From an uncultured Phascolarctobacterium sp. (GTDB lineage Bacteria; Bacillota; Negativicutes; Acidaminococcales; Acidaminococcaceae): a stretch of DNA of 64,000 nt. The notes under the pieces are model-generated. The model saw only the letters and a list, made by a program, of their open reading frames with translations, was not told the origin of the DNA and ran no database searches. The stretch's first letter is position 1. Every line of letters begins with the position of its first letter. This document shows positions 16,168 to 25,578 of the stretch, piece by piece. The stretch is from assembly GCF_934190775.1 (NCBI RefSeq), contig NZ_CAKPTG010000004.1, positions 121,322-185,321 on the forward strand, written 5' to 3'. The position numbers and the translations under genes are program-made.

Positions 16168-18417
16168 ATGCCCTCAACAAACGCAATAACCAATATTACT
16201 GATATAGATGAATTGTTTGCGCGTATAGAAGAATATCTTACGCCGGAGCAGGTGGCTTTCGTGCGCAAGGCCTACGAGCTGGCAGCCAAGGCGCATGCCA
16301 AACAGACACGTAAATCAGGTGAACCGTATATTATTCATCCGATTGGCGTTGTCAGCATTCTTGTAGGCTTGCAGATGGATGACAAAACACTGGCTGCTGC
16401 CTTCCTGCATGATGTGGTAGAGGATACGGATTACAAGCTCGATTATATCAAAGAGCAGTTCGGCACTGTGGTAGCAAATCTGGTAGATGGTGTTACCAAG
16501 CTGGGTAAAATTGAATATATTTCCAAGGAAGACCGCCAGATTGAAAACTACCGCAAAATGTTTTTGGCGATGGCACGCGATATCCGCGTTGTATTGATTA
16601 AGCTGGCCGACCGTCTGCACAATATGCGCACGATGAAGTATATGCCGGTGCATAAGCAGCAGTCTATTTCCCGGGAAACATTGGAAATTTATGCGCCGTT
16701 GGCACATCGTCTCGGTATCTATACCATTAAATGGGAGCTGGAGGATCTGGCCTTCCGTTACATGGAGCCGGACATTTATTATAATCTTGTTGAGCAGGTA
16801 AAAATTAAACGTCGTGAGCGCGAGGATATGATTAACGAGGCTATGACAACGTTGAAGGACGCTGTCGAGAAGGCCGGTATCCGTTGCGAGATTCAGGGCA
16901 GACCGAAAAACTTTTACAGCATTCATAAAAAAATGCTGCGTGACCATAAGCAGCTGAGCGAAATTTATGACCTGCTGGCGATTCGCGTGCTGGTAGACAC
17001 TGTCAAGGACTGCTACGGTACGCTGGGTATCGTACACAGCATGTGGCGTCCTATTCCTGGCCGCTTCAAGGACTATGTCGCAGTGCCGAAATCCAATATG
17101 TATCAGTCCTTGCATACGACTGTGCTTTCCAGCGGTGGTCAGCCGCTGGAAATCCAAATCCGTACCTTTGAGATGCATCGCATCAGCGAATACGGTATCG
17201 CTGCGCATTGGCGTTACAAGGAAAGCGGCGGCAGCAAGCCTGCTGCCGGCGGTGACAAGGGCTTTGATGCTAAGCTGAGCTGGCTGCGTCAGCTGCTGGA
17301 ATGGCACAAGGATATGAATGATTCGCGCGACTTTGTCAACACGGTCAAGATGGATATCTTTGCCGACGAGGTCTTCGTCTTTACGCCGCGCGGTGATGTT
17401 ATCGACCTGCCTGTAGGCAGTGTGCCGATTGACTTCGCTTACCGCATCCATACGGACGTAGGCAACCGCTGCGTAGGTGCCAAGGTCAACGGACGCATTG
17501 TACCGCTTGACTACCAGCTGAAGAACGGCGATATCGTAGAGGTTATCACCTCTAAGCAGTCCAACGGCCCGAGCCGTGACTGGATTAATGTTGTCGGCTC
17601 TTCCGATACCCGCAACAAAATCAAAAGCTGGTTCAAGAAGGAACGCCGTGAGGAAAACATCGTCAAGGGCCGTGAAATGCTGGAGCGGGAGGTTAAACGC
17701 CTTGGCTACGAGCCTAAGGTGCTGATGTCTCCGGAAAAGCTGAAGGAAGCAGGCAGCAAAATCCGCATTGATACGGATGAAAATCTGCTGGCAACACTGG
17801 GATATGGCGGTGTTACACTGAACACTGTTATGTCCAAGCTGGTGGAAATCTATAAAAAAGAGCAGAAGCTGGAAACCACCAAGGATCTGGCGCAGGTGCT
17901 GGCAGAGCTGAAGCCGCGCAAGTCCAAGGCTAAGGCTAGCCACGGCATCCTCGTTAAGGGCGAGGAAGGCATCATGGTTAAGCTGGCGCGCTGCTGCAAC
18001 CCGATTCCCGGCGACCCGGTTATCGGCTATATTACACGCGGCAGCGGCATTTCCGTACACCGTGCGGACTGCCCCAATATACTGACCAATAATCCCGAGG
18101 AGCAGCGTCGCTTAATTGAGGTTGCCTGGGATGTAGGTATTGATGATGTCTATAAGGTTAATATCGTGATTACGTCCATAGACAGAACAGGACTGATGAG
18201 CGATATTATGAATGTGACGAGCGAAACGAAGATTAATATTTTTTCGCTTGCATGTCATACAGATAAAAATAAAATTGCTACCATGCACATGGGACTTGAT
18301 ATCATGAGCCTGGAGCAGCTGGAATATTTCATGAACCGTATCCGCCGCATGAAGGGTGTTTATACTGTTGAACGCCTGATTTCTACGGCGAACGGCAGCG
18401 GAGGCAAAAAGAAATGA
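16168..18417 (+). CDS. relA: Bifunctional (p)ppGpp synthetase/hydrolase RelA/SpoT
   Basis: This enzyme makes and destroys the alarmone (p)ppGpp in the stringent response. In 749 residues the order is the HD hydrolase domain (AAFLHDVVEDT, intact HD pair), the synthetase domain (IRVLVDTVKDCYGTLG, GRFKDYVAVPKSNMYQSLHTT), a TGS domain (VFTPRGDVIDLPVGSVPIDFAY), a zinc-finger/RIS region (LARCCNPIPGDPVIGYIT) and a C-terminal ACT domain. Both catalytic halves look intact. GTGGGGAG just before the ATG at 16168 decides the start; a GTG at 16147 has no such site. dtd overlaps the stop, a widely conserved pairing. Confidence 0.96.
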   Translation: MPSTNAITNITDIDELFARIEEYLTPEQVAFVRKAYELAAKAHAKQTRKSGEPYIIHPIGVVSILVGLQMDDKTLAAAFLHDVVEDTDYKLDYIKEQFGTVVANLVDGVTKLGKIEYISKEDRQIENYRKMFLAMARDIRVVLIKLADRLHNMRTMKYMPVHKQQSISRETLEIYAPLAHRLGIYTIKWELEDLAFRYMEPDIYYNLVEQVKIKRREREDMINEAMTTLKDAVEKAGIRCEIQGRPKNFYSIHKKMLRDHKQLSEIYDLLAIRVLVDTVKDCYGTLGIVHSMWRPIPGRFKDYVAVPKSNMYQSLHTTVLSSGGQPLEIQIRTFEMHRISEYGIAAHWRYKESGGSKPAAGGDKGFDAKLSWLRQLLEWHKDMNDSRDFVNTVKMDIFADEVFVFTPRGDVIDLPVGSVPIDFAYRIHTDVGNRCVGAKVNGRIVPLDYQLKNGDIVEVITSKQSNGPSRDWINVVGSSDTRNKIKSWFKKERREENIVKGREMLEREVKRLGYEPKVLMSPEKLKEAGSKIRIDTDENLLATLGYGGVTLNTVMSKLVEIYKKEQKLETTKDLAQVLAELKPRKSKAKASHGILVKGEEGIMVKLARCCNPIPGDPVIGYITRGSGISVHRADCPNILTNNPEEQRRLIEVAWDVGIDDVYKVNIVITSIDRTGLMSDIMNVTSETKINIFSLACHTDKNKIATMHMGLDIMSLEQLEYFMNRIRRMKGVYTVERLISTANGSGGKKK

Positions 18418-18863
18418 GGGCAGTTGTGCAGCGTGTAGACCGCGCCAGTGTTACTGTAGATGAAAAGATTACCGGCGAGGTGCAAAAGGGCCTGCTGGTG
18501 CTTTTGGGTGTGGCTGAGGGCGATACCGATAAGGATTTGGCTTATATTATCGACAAGGTTTGCGGTATGCGCATTTTTGAAGATGAGGCAGGCAAAATGA
18601 ACCTGTCGGTGAAGGATGTAGGCGGTGCGATTTTGGCGGTTTCCCAGTTTACCCTGTGCGGTGACTGCCGCCACGGCAAGCGCCCGTCCTTTACGGCTGC
18701 TGCAGCGCCTGATGTGGCAAACGCCTATTATGAGCGCTTTGTCGAAGGCTGCCGTAATGCAGGGCTGCCAGTAGAAACAGGCATCTTCCGCGCGCATATG
18801 CTGGTAGAGCTGGTGAACAACGGTCCGGTAACTATTTTGCTGGACAGCACAAAGCTGTTATAA
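18414..18863 (+). CDS. dtd: D-aminoacyl-tRNA deacylase
   Basis: Dtd removes D-amino acids (and glycine from tRNA-Ala) from mischarged tRNA. The 149-residue protein carries both active-site motifs: SQFTLCGDCRHGKRPSF at about residues 77-93 and the Gly-cisPro motif NNGPVTILLDS near the end. The start overlaps the relA stop (ATGA), so the two are translationally coupled. Confidence 0.97.
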   Translation: MRAVVQRVDRASVTVDEKITGEVQKGLLVLLGVAEGDTDKDLAYIIDKVCGMRIFEDEAGKMNLSVKDVGGAILAVSQFTLCGDCRHGKRPSFTAAAAPDVANAYYERFVEGCRNAGLPVETGIFRAHMLVELVNNGPVTILLDSTKLL

Positions 18864-18900
18864 TTATATTGTGCATAGATTTATCAACGGAGGTTGAAGA

Positions 18901-19527
18901 ATGAAGATTTATCATGTTGAAGCAGGTATGCTTGCTACCAACTGTTACTTTGCTGTAAATGAAAACCTTGGCGAAGGAGTTATTTTTGATCCGGGCGGAG
19001 ATTACCCGACCATCAAGAGAATGATTGAGCAGGCTAAGGCCAAGGTTGTCGCTATTGTGCTGACTCATGGTCACAGCGACCACATCGGTGCGCTGGCAGA
19101 GCTGCGCAAGGCTACCGGTGCGCCGGTGTATATCGGTGAGGATGATGCCGACTGCCTGACACAGCCGAACAGAAACTTATCTTTCTTTATCGGTGAAGAA
19201 TTGAAAAATGAGCCTGCGGACCATCTTGTGCATGACGGTGATGTGCTGGAGCTGGCAGGCATGAAGTTTGAAGCCTTTGCTACGCCAGGACATACCAAGG
19301 GTGGCTTCTGCTATTACTACGCGCCGGGCAAGGTAGTTTTTGCCGGTGATACTATTTTCTGCGAATCTATCGGACGCACCGATTTGCCGGGAGGCAGCTA
19401 TCGTGCTCTCATCCAGTCCATCAAAACGAAGCTGATGGTGCTTGATGACGATGTTAAGCTGCTGCCGGGCCACGGTCCTACTACTACCGTGGGCTGGGAG
19501 CGTCGCAGGAATCCTTTCCTGCAATAA
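18901..19527 (+). CDS. MBL-fold metallo-hydrolase (glyoxalase II-like)
   Basis: A 208-residue metallo-beta-lactamase-fold hydrolase with the metal motif LTHGHSDHIGAL at residues 57-68, the second His in TPGHTKGG, the bridging Asp in FAGDTIF and the last His in LLPGHGPTT. Members of this branch are often annotated as hydroxyacylglutathione hydrolases, but the C-terminal substrate domain of true glyoxalase II is absent, so the thioester substrate is unknown. GGAGG precedes the ATG. It follows dtd, a common neighbour. Confidence 0.88.
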   Translation: MKIYHVEAGMLATNCYFAVNENLGEGVIFDPGGDYPTIKRMIEQAKAKVVAIVLTHGHSDHIGALAELRKATGAPVYIGEDDADCLTQPNRNLSFFIGEELKNEPADHLVHDGDVLELAGMKFEAFATPGHTKGGFCYYYAPGKVVFAGDTIFCESIGRTDLPGGSYRALIQSIKTKLMVLDDDVKLLPGHGPTTTVGWERRRNPFLQ

Positions 19528-19533
19528 AACATC

Positions 19534-20604
19534 ATGCTGAAATATTGGCCTCAAATACGTAAAAGCACCTTTTTTAAGCTGGGTGTTGTTACGGCAATCT
19601 CTTATGTTTTATATTTAATGGCTGGCTTTTTACTGCCGCTGCTGCTGGCAGTAGGCCTGGCCTTTGCACTTTATCCGCTGGTTAATGCTATCGCGCAGGT
19701 GCGCATGGCGCACGGCATGATTAAGCTGTCACGCGTAGTGGCGATTATCCTGGCATTGCTGGCATTTTGTATCTTTATTTTTATGATTATCGGCTTCATC
19801 ATTCTGCCGCTCTTCGGGCAGATGAACGAGTTCCTGCAAAAGCTGCCGGCGCTGGCCGCCAAATCCAATATTCAGGACTTGGACAGCATGCTGAAGGATC
19901 CGTCTACAATTCCGCTCTTGCCGTCCAATTTCAATATGCTGGTCAACGGCCTGTTGAACTGGGCGATGGGCTTTGTAGGAACGGTGCTGCGTAATCTTGT
20001 TCAGTCCAGCTTGGGAATTGTCCAGAGTCTGATAGGCCTGATTATCGTGCCCTTCCTTGCCTTTTATTTTCTTAAGGACTGGCGCGAGCTGCGTTCGATG
20101 GTGATTAATCTGTTCAACTATGATGCGCAGGAGAAGGCGGCGGAGGTTATTGATGAAATCGGCAGAACCATGAGCGCCTATGTGCGCGGTATGGGCAAGC
20201 TGAGCCTGATTTCCGGCTTCGTTATTACTATCGGCACGGCCTTTTTAGGCATAGACTTTCCGCTGGTGCTCGGCTTTTGGGCCATCCTTGCCGAAACGGT
20301 ACCGGTAGTAGGCCCGCTGATGGGCGCTGTGCCTGCCGTGTTTATCGCCTATGGTCAGGCACCGGAGGCTGCCTTCCATGTAGCGCTTTTTTATCTGGTA
20401 TATTATCAGCTGGATGCTAATTTTATTATGCCGAAGCTCATGGGACAGAAGATTGATTTGCATCCTGTAGTTTTGATTATCAGTCTGCTCATCGGTGCTA
20501 AGCTGTTCGGTATTCTGGGTATGGTTTTTGCCGTACCGGTAGCAGCAATCTACCGCGTGCTGTATAAGCAGCTGTGGCATGCCGGTGAAGGGCAGGAGAA
20601 TTAA
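19534..20604 (+). CDS. AI-2E family transporter (PerM/YdiK-like)
   Basis: A 356-residue integral membrane protein with about seven to eight hydrophobic segments and the family signature in the C-terminal half (FWAILAETVPVVGPLMGAVPA and MPKLMGQKIDLHPVVLIISLLIG). The family is named after the autoinducer-2 exporter TqsA, but other members move sodium/protons or have no known substrate. The start is 6 bp after the metallo-hydrolase stop and hemZ follows with no gap. Confidence 0.85.
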   Translation: MLKYWPQIRKSTFFKLGVVTAISYVLYLMAGFLLPLLLAVGLAFALYPLVNAIAQVRMAHGMIKLSRVVAIILALLAFCIFIFMIIGFIILPLFGQMNEFLQKLPALAAKSNIQDLDSMLKDPSTIPLLPSNFNMLVNGLLNWAMGFVGTVLRNLVQSSLGIVQSLIGLIIVPFLAFYFLKDWRELRSMVINLFNYDAQEKAAEVIDEIGRTMSAYVRGMGKLSLISGFVITIGTAFLGIDFPLVLGFWAILAETVPVVGPLMGAVPAVFIAYGQAPEAAFHVALFYLVYYQLDANFIMPKLMGQKIDLHPVVLIISLLIGAKLFGILGMVFAVPVAAIYRVLYKQLWHAGEGQEN

Positions 20605-22074
20605 ATGCAGTTTTTTTGCTTACGTAATACATTAGAGCTTGATATTACGCGGCCTGTGAGCGACATGGCCGCATTTTTTGGCTATCAGCCGGCGCCGTCT
20701 GCCGCGCTGACGCTGACGCTTGCGCGCGAGCGCGGCTGCGTCAGCGCCTGCCTGCAAAGCCAGGCGCAGCGCTTTGCAGCGAGCGAGCCTTGCAGCGAAG
20801 CTGCGGCGAGCGGCGAGGTAACGCGTTGCGTGAAGCTCGTTGTGCTGAAGGTTTTTGCTGAGCTTACAGACATGCAGCCAAAGCTGCCTTGGGGCATTCT
20901 TACAGGCGTGCGCCCGACGAAGCTGGCGCATAAGCTGTTGGACAGCGGTGTGGCGGCTGCGACTTTGCCGGAATATCTGAGCGAAAATTATTTGCTGCCA
21001 ATGGCGCAGGGAAAGCTGCTTACGGATATTGCTCTGAAGCAGAAGCATATCCTTAGCGATAGTACACGCCTTACGGATACCGGTATCTATATCGGTGTGC
21101 CGTATTGTCCTTCGCGCTGCAGCTATTGCTCGTTTCCGGCGGGAATTGTGCCGCAGGACGAAGAATCTCAGCAAAACTTTGTAAATATGATTGAACAAGA
21201 CCTGCAAAATGTGGTACAATTAATAGGTATGCATAGCTTACGTGTCAAATCACTTTATATTGGCGGTGGTACGCCCACGAGCCTCAGTGATAAGGTGTTT
21301 GCACGTCTGCTGCAGGCAGTGGAGCGAAGGCTGCTGCAAAGCGACTGCGAAGGCTTGCAGCATCTGCGCGAGTTCACGGTAGAGGCCGGTCGCCCGGACT
21401 GCTTCAGTGCGGCTAAGCTGGCGGCGATGGAGGCGGCGGGAGTGAACCGCATCAGCGTCAATCCGCAGAGCTTTCATGATAAAACACTGCAGATGATAGG
21501 CAGGCGTCATAGCGTAAGGGATTTTTACAATGCCTATGAGCTTGTGCGCAAAAGCAGGATTCCTGTTGTGAATGTGGATCTGATTATCGGTCTGCCGCAG
21601 GAAACGGAGCAGGAGATTGCATATTCTTTGGAGCAGGCAGTAAAGTTGGCGCCGGAGAATCTTACTGTGCATACGCTTACGCTGAAGCGCAGCGCACCGC
21701 TCTTTCAAAAGCAGGAGCAGGCAGTGCTGACTACGCAGGCAGCGGAAAAAATGGTGCAGCAGGCCGCTGAGATGGCTGCTGCGATAGGGTTAGAGCCTTA
21801 CTATCTGTACCGCCAACATTATATGCTGGGGCATCTGGCAAACATCGGTTATGCCAAGCCCGGTACGGAAAGTATCTATAATATCCAGATGATGGAGGAA
21901 CGTCATCCGGTGATTGGTGTGGGACCTGCATCTGCCAGCAAGGTGCCTTTGCCTGACGGACACCATCTGCATAAACTGAATATGCCGAAAAATGTGGCAG
22001 TGTATGGGGCGCGCCTGCAGGAGCTGGCAGAGCGTCGCCGTGATTTGTTTAATATAGAAGGCACAGACCTGTAA
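20605..22074 (+). CDS. hemZ: Radical SAM coproporphyrinogen dehydrogenase HemZ-like
   Basis: The 489-residue protein has the radical SAM cluster motif CPSRCSYC in the stretch GVPYCPSRCSYCSFPAG at about residues 168-184, the IGGGTPTSL motif and RISVNPQSFHDKTLQMIGR, all typical of the HemN/HemZ family. HemZ differs from HemN in its longer N-terminal region before the cluster, as seen here. It probably acts in anaerobic haem or porphyrin synthesis, though some HemN-like proteins have other roles. It abuts the permease upstream and hisS lies 32 bp downstream. The N-terminal coding stretch around 20690-20830 is locally rich in GC. Confidence 0.88.
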   Translation: MQFFCLRNTLELDITRPVSDMAAFFGYQPAPSAALTLTLARERGCVSACLQSQAQRFAASEPCSEAAASGEVTRCVKLVVLKVFAELTDMQPKLPWGILTGVRPTKLAHKLLDSGVAAATLPEYLSENYLLPMAQGKLLTDIALKQKHILSDSTRLTDTGIYIGVPYCPSRCSYCSFPAGIVPQDEESQQNFVNMIEQDLQNVVQLIGMHSLRVKSLYIGGGTPTSLSDKVFARLLQAVERRLLQSDCEGLQHLREFTVEAGRPDCFSAAKLAAMEAAGVNRISVNPQSFHDKTLQMIGRRHSVRDFYNAYELVRKSRIPVVNVDLIIGLPQETEQEIAYSLEQAVKLAPENLTVHTLTLKRSAPLFQKQEQAVLTTQAAEKMVQQAAEMAAAIGLEPYYLYRQHYMLGHLANIGYAKPGTESIYNIQMMEERHPVIGVGPASASKVPLPDGHHLHKLNMPKNVAVYGARLQELAERRRDLFNIEGTDL

Positions 22075-22106
22075 TAGGCGCAAGTGCCGTTAGGAGAGGA
22101 TAGACT

Positions 22107-23366
22107 ATGCTGACAACAGCACCCAGAGGTACGAAGGATATTATGCCTTCCGACGTTAACGCATGGCGTTATCTGGAAGAAACTATGCGCAAAATTTGCG
22201 CACAATATGGCTACAAAGAAATCAGAACTCCTGTGTTTGAACATACAGAGCTGTTCCAACGCGGTATCGGTGATACCACCGACGTTGTTGAAAAGGAAAT
22301 GTATACCTTTACCGACCGCGGTAACCGCAGCATTACCCTGCGTCCGGAAAACACCGCTAGTGCTGTCCGCGCTTATGTTGAGCATAAGCTGAGCAAGGAT
22401 GACGCTGCCACGAAGTTCTATTACATCGGACCTATGTTCCGTTATGACCGTCCGCAGGCAGGCCGTCTGCGTGAATTCCACCAGTTCGGTGTGGAAGCTT
22501 TGGGCGTAACCGGTCCGAATGTCGATGCGGAAATCATTCTGCTGGCTGTGCAGGTACTGCAGAGCCTGGGCCTGAAGGATTTGAAGCTGAAAATCAATTC
22601 TGTAGGCTGCCCCAAATGCCGTCCGCAGCACAGAGAAAAGCTGCAGGCTTTCTTCAAGCCTAACTTCGACGAGCTGTGCAAGGATTGCCAAGGTCGTTTC
22701 GACCGCAATCCGCTGCGTCTTCTGGACTGCAAAAATCCGCACTGCCATGAGCTGGGCGAGGGCGCACCGAGCCTGGAGGAATGCCTGTGCGATGAATGCA
22801 AGGAACACTTTGAAGGCCTGAAGCAGCTGCTGACCGCTGCAGGTGTTGAATATGAGGTTGACCACAATCTTGTGCGCGGCCTTGATTATTATACAAAAAC
22901 TGCTTTTGAAATCCAGTACGCTCCGCTGGGCGCACAAAGCGCTGTTTGCGGCGGCGGCCGTTACGACGGACTGGTACAGGAAATCAGCGGTGACGAAGCC
23001 CGCCCCGGCATCGGCTTTGCTATGGGTATGGAGCGCGTGCTGCTGGCTCTGGAAAAGCAGAATCTGCTGCCTGAATTTGATGAAAGCATTGACGCTTATG
23101 TTGTCTGCCCCAAGCAGGAAAACTTTGCGCTGGCCTTCAAAACCGCCATTGATCTGCGTCGCGCAGGCTTTAAGGTTGAATACGACTTTAACGGCCGCAG
23201 CATGAAGTCCCAGATGAAGCAGGCCAACAAATTCCAGGCTAAGCAAGTGTTAATATTTGGCGAGGATGAGCTCAGCCGTAATGCCGTTACCGTGCGTAAC
23301 ATGGCAACAAGCGAGCAACAGGAAATCGCTGTTAATGATATTATTAGTTATTTCAATACTTTATAA
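22107..23366 (+). CDS. hisS: Histidyl-tRNA synthetase
   Basis: Charges tRNA-His. The 419-residue class II synthetase has motif 2 (MFRYDRPQAGRLREFHQFG), the histidine-binding segment VRGLDYYTKTAFEI, and motif 3 (GIGFAMGMERV), then the C-terminal anticodon domain. The insertion domain contains four cysteine pairs (CPKC, CKDC, CKNPHC, CDEC), which may bind metal; many HisRS lack these. GGAGAGGA lies before the ATG. aspS follows by 15 bp, the classical hisS-aspS operon. Confidence 0.97.
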   Translation: MLTTAPRGTKDIMPSDVNAWRYLEETMRKICAQYGYKEIRTPVFEHTELFQRGIGDTTDVVEKEMYTFTDRGNRSITLRPENTASAVRAYVEHKLSKDDAATKFYYIGPMFRYDRPQAGRLREFHQFGVEALGVTGPNVDAEIILLAVQVLQSLGLKDLKLKINSVGCPKCRPQHREKLQAFFKPNFDELCKDCQGRFDRNPLRLLDCKNPHCHELGEGAPSLEECLCDECKEHFEGLKQLLTAAGVEYEVDHNLVRGLDYYTKTAFEIQYAPLGAQSAVCGGGRYDGLVQEISGDEARPGIGFAMGMERVLLALEKQNLLPEFDESIDAYVVCPKQENFALAFKTAIDLRRAGFKVEYDFNGRSMKSQMKQANKFQAKQVLIFGEDELSRNAVTVRNMATSEQQEIAVNDIISYFNTL

Positions 23367-23381
23367 GTAGAGGTGCTAAAG

Positions 23382-25178
23382 ATGATTAATGAAAAACGCA
23401 GCCATCATTGTGGTGTGCTGACTAAGGAGCAAGCTGGCGAACAGGTTGTACTGTGCGGCTGGGTTGCTAAACGACGTGACCACGGCGGATTGATTTTTAT
23501 CGATTTGCGTGACCGCAGCGGTATCGTGCAGGTTGTTGCCGATCCCGAAAGCGCTGGCAGCAGCTTCAAAACTGCCGAAGACATCCGTAACGAATATGTT
23601 ATCAAGGTAATTGGTAATGTACGCCTGCGTGATGAGGACACTATCAACGAAAACATTCCTACCGGTACCATCGAAGTACTGGCACATGATATCGAAGTGC
23701 TGAACGGTGCTAAAACTCCTCCGTTCTACATCAAAGACGGCATTGACACTGACGAGAACCTGCGTCTGAAATACCGTTATCTGGACCTGCGTCGTCCGGA
23801 AATGCAACGCAACCTGATTCTGCGTCATAAAGTTGCTAAGCTGATGCGTGACTATCTTGATGATAATCATTTCCTCGAGATTGAAACTCCGATGCTGTGC
23901 AAATCCACTCCGGAGGGTGCTCGTGACTACCTCGTTCCGAGCCGCGTAAACCCCGGCAAGTTCTATGCACTGCCGCAATCTCCGCAAATCTTCAAACAGC
24001 TGCTGATGGTAGCTGGTATGGAGCGTTATTTCCAAATCGCACGTTGCTTCCGTGATGAGGACCTGCGTGCCGATCGTCAGCCGGAATTCACCCAGCTGGA
24101 TATGGAAATGTCCTTCATGGAAGTTGACGAAATCCTGGAGCTGATGGAAGGCTTAATCCACCACATCTTCAAGGGTGCTCTGGGCAAGGATATCCAGATT
24201 CCGTTCCAACGTCTGACCTGGGACGATGCTATGGATCGTTTCGGCAGCGATAAACCGGACCTGCGCTTCGGCATGGAGCTGAAAAATGTCAGCGAAGCTG
24301 TTCAAGGCTGCACCTTCCAGGTATTCAACAATGTTATCGCTAACGGCGGTCAGGTAAAATGCATCAACGTTAAGGGTTATGCAGATATTCCGCGTCGTCA
24401 GCTGGACGAGCTCGTTAAATTCTGCGGCATCTACGGTGCTAAGGGTATGGCTTGGCTGCAATTCCCGGCAGAAGGCGGTGTAAAATCCTCCATCGCTAAA
24501 TTCTTCAGCGATGAAAACATTGAAGCAATCAAAAAAGCTGCTGAAGTTGAAGCAGGCGACCTGCTGCTCTTCGTTGCTGATAAACCGTCCGTAGTTGCTG
24601 CTTCTCTGGGCGCACTGCGTATCGAAATGGCTAAACGCCGTGGTCTGATTGATCCGGATAAGCTGGCCTTCACCTGGGTAGTTGACTTCCCGATGTTCGA
24701 GTACAACGAGGAAGAAAAACGTTATGTGGCAATGCACCATCCGTTCACCGCTCCGCGTGACGAAGACCTGCCGCTGCTTCTGACCAATCCCGGCAAGGTT
24801 TATGCTAAAGCTTATGATATGGTTCTGAACGGCACCGAAATCGGCGGCGGTTCCATCCGTATCCATCGCCGCGACGTACAGAAGAAGGTATTCGAAGCTA
24901 TCGGCCTGTCCGATGAGGAAGCACAAGAGAAGTTTGGCTTCATGATGAACGCATTCGAATACGGTGCTCCGCCACACGGTGGTCTGGCATTCGGTCTTGA
25001 TCGTCTGATCATGATTATGGCTCAGCGCGATTCTATCCGCGACGTAATTGCTTTCCCGAAAACTCAGAGCGCATCTGACCTGATGACTCAGGCTCCTAAC
25101 GATGTTGATGAAAAACAGCTGCGTGAGCTGCACATCAAAACCAGCCTGCTGATGAAGAAGGACAAAGAAGACAAATAA
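23382..25178 (+). CDS. aspS: Aspartyl-tRNA synthetase
   Basis: The 598-residue bacterial-type AspRS has an N-terminal OB-fold (VVLCGWVAKRRDHGGLIFIDLRD), motif 2 in the region FRDEDLRADRQPEFTQLD, a GAD insertion domain, and motif 3 (GGLAFGLDRLIMIM). AGAGGTG at 23368-23375 fits the ATG at 23382; the in-frame GTG at 23373 is part of that site. Codon choice is very even and highly biased, as expected for a strongly expressed gene. Whether it also charges tRNA-Asn cannot be judged without knowing if asnS or gatCAB exist elsewhere. Confidence 0.97.
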   Translation: MINEKRSHHCGVLTKEQAGEQVVLCGWVAKRRDHGGLIFIDLRDRSGIVQVVADPESAGSSFKTAEDIRNEYVIKVIGNVRLRDEDTINENIPTGTIEVLAHDIEVLNGAKTPPFYIKDGIDTDENLRLKYRYLDLRRPEMQRNLILRHKVAKLMRDYLDDNHFLEIETPMLCKSTPEGARDYLVPSRVNPGKFYALPQSPQIFKQLLMVAGMERYFQIARCFRDEDLRADRQPEFTQLDMEMSFMEVDEILELMEGLIHHIFKGALGKDIQIPFQRLTWDDAMDRFGSDKPDLRFGMELKNVSEAVQGCTFQVFNNVIANGGQVKCINVKGYADIPRRQLDELVKFCGIYGAKGMAWLQFPAEGGVKSSIAKFFSDENIEAIKKAAEVEAGDLLLFVADKPSVVAASLGALRIEMAKRRGLIDPDKLAFTWVVDFPMFEYNEEEKRYVAMHHPFTAPRDEDLPLLLTNPGKVYAKAYDMVLNGTEIGGGSIRIHRRDVQKKVFEAIGLSDEEAQEKFGFMMNAFEYGAPPHGGLAFGLDRLIMIMAQRDSIRDVIAFPKTQSASDLMTQAPNDVDEKQLRELHIKTSLLMKKDKEDK

Positions 25179-25235
25179 GCACTTTAGTCCGCTTCTGTCA
25201 AGTGGATAACGCAAAATAAATATTCAAAAATTTTT

Positions 25236-25266
25236 AATGGAAGCGTTGAAAAACGCTTCCATTTTT
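25236..25266 (+). terminator. Rho-independent terminator after aspS
   Basis: AATGGAAGCGTT pairs perfectly with AACGCTTCCATT around a GAAA loop (25248-25251) and is followed by TTTT. Confidence 0.92.
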
Positions 25267-25324
25267 GGTATTATATGTATGTCGATAGAAGTTAAAGACA
25301 ATTGAAGAATACTTGTTAATTATA

Positions 25325-25502
25325 CCCCTGCGATGTTCGTTACATTGCTCCACAGGTTTTGAGCCAACACTCTAACCTAGGGAGCCTGATACTCCTTCTT
25401 TCAAAAACATGCCTCCTTTGAGTGGACGTTTGCGATTGGTAGGGAAGGCACCCACCTGCACATGCAGGTTCAAAACACGGAGCTGGACGGCATTGTGGGG
25501 AT
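25325..25502 (+). ncRNA. ssrS: Probable 6S RNA
   Basis: 6S RNA mimics an open promoter and sequesters the housekeeping RNA polymerase in stationary phase. The 5' end reads CCCCTGCGATGTTCG (25325-25339) and the 3' end ACGGCATTGTGGGG (25487-25500). These resemble the two ends of the E. coli gene (CTGAGATGTTCG and GGCATCTCGGAG) and can pair with each other (CCCC with GGGG, ATG with CAT, around an internal loop). The length of about 178 nt is normal for the family. No protein-coding frame explains this stretch. Exact ends are uncertain; an Rfam 6S covariance search would settle it. Confidence 0.72.
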
Positions 25503-25520
25503 TAATTTTTGCCAAAAATC

Positions 25521-25545
25521 AATGTATTGCGTTTTGCAATACATT
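25521..25545 (+). promoter_or_regulatory. Palindromic operator of the toxin-antitoxin operon
   Basis: A perfect 10-bp inverted repeat (AATGTATTGC, 5-nt spacer, GCAATACATT) covers the candidate -35 region and ends 5 bp before the -10 box. This is the layout expected for autorepression by a ribbon-helix-helix antitoxin. Confidence 0.75.
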
Positions 25546-25556
25546 GATGCTATAAT
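25527..25556 (+). promoter_or_regulatory. Promoter of the toxin-antitoxin operon
   Basis: TTGCGT (25527-25532), 18 bp spacing and TATAAT (25551-25556) lie 23 bp before the antitoxin start. The -35 element is inside the palindrome. Confidence 0.6.
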
Positions 25557-25578
25557 GAGTGTGAAAGGTGGGATTTCT

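Noticed and set aside
16315..18060. 581-codon minus-strand frame opposite relA
   Set aside because: It is a shadow of a highly conserved gene on the plus strand; the predicted peptide has no recognisable domain.
25462..25578. Upstream in-frame extension of the antitoxin
   Set aside because: It would be encoded by the 3' end of the 6S RNA and the operator palindrome, while a good ribosome site and ATG exist at 25579.
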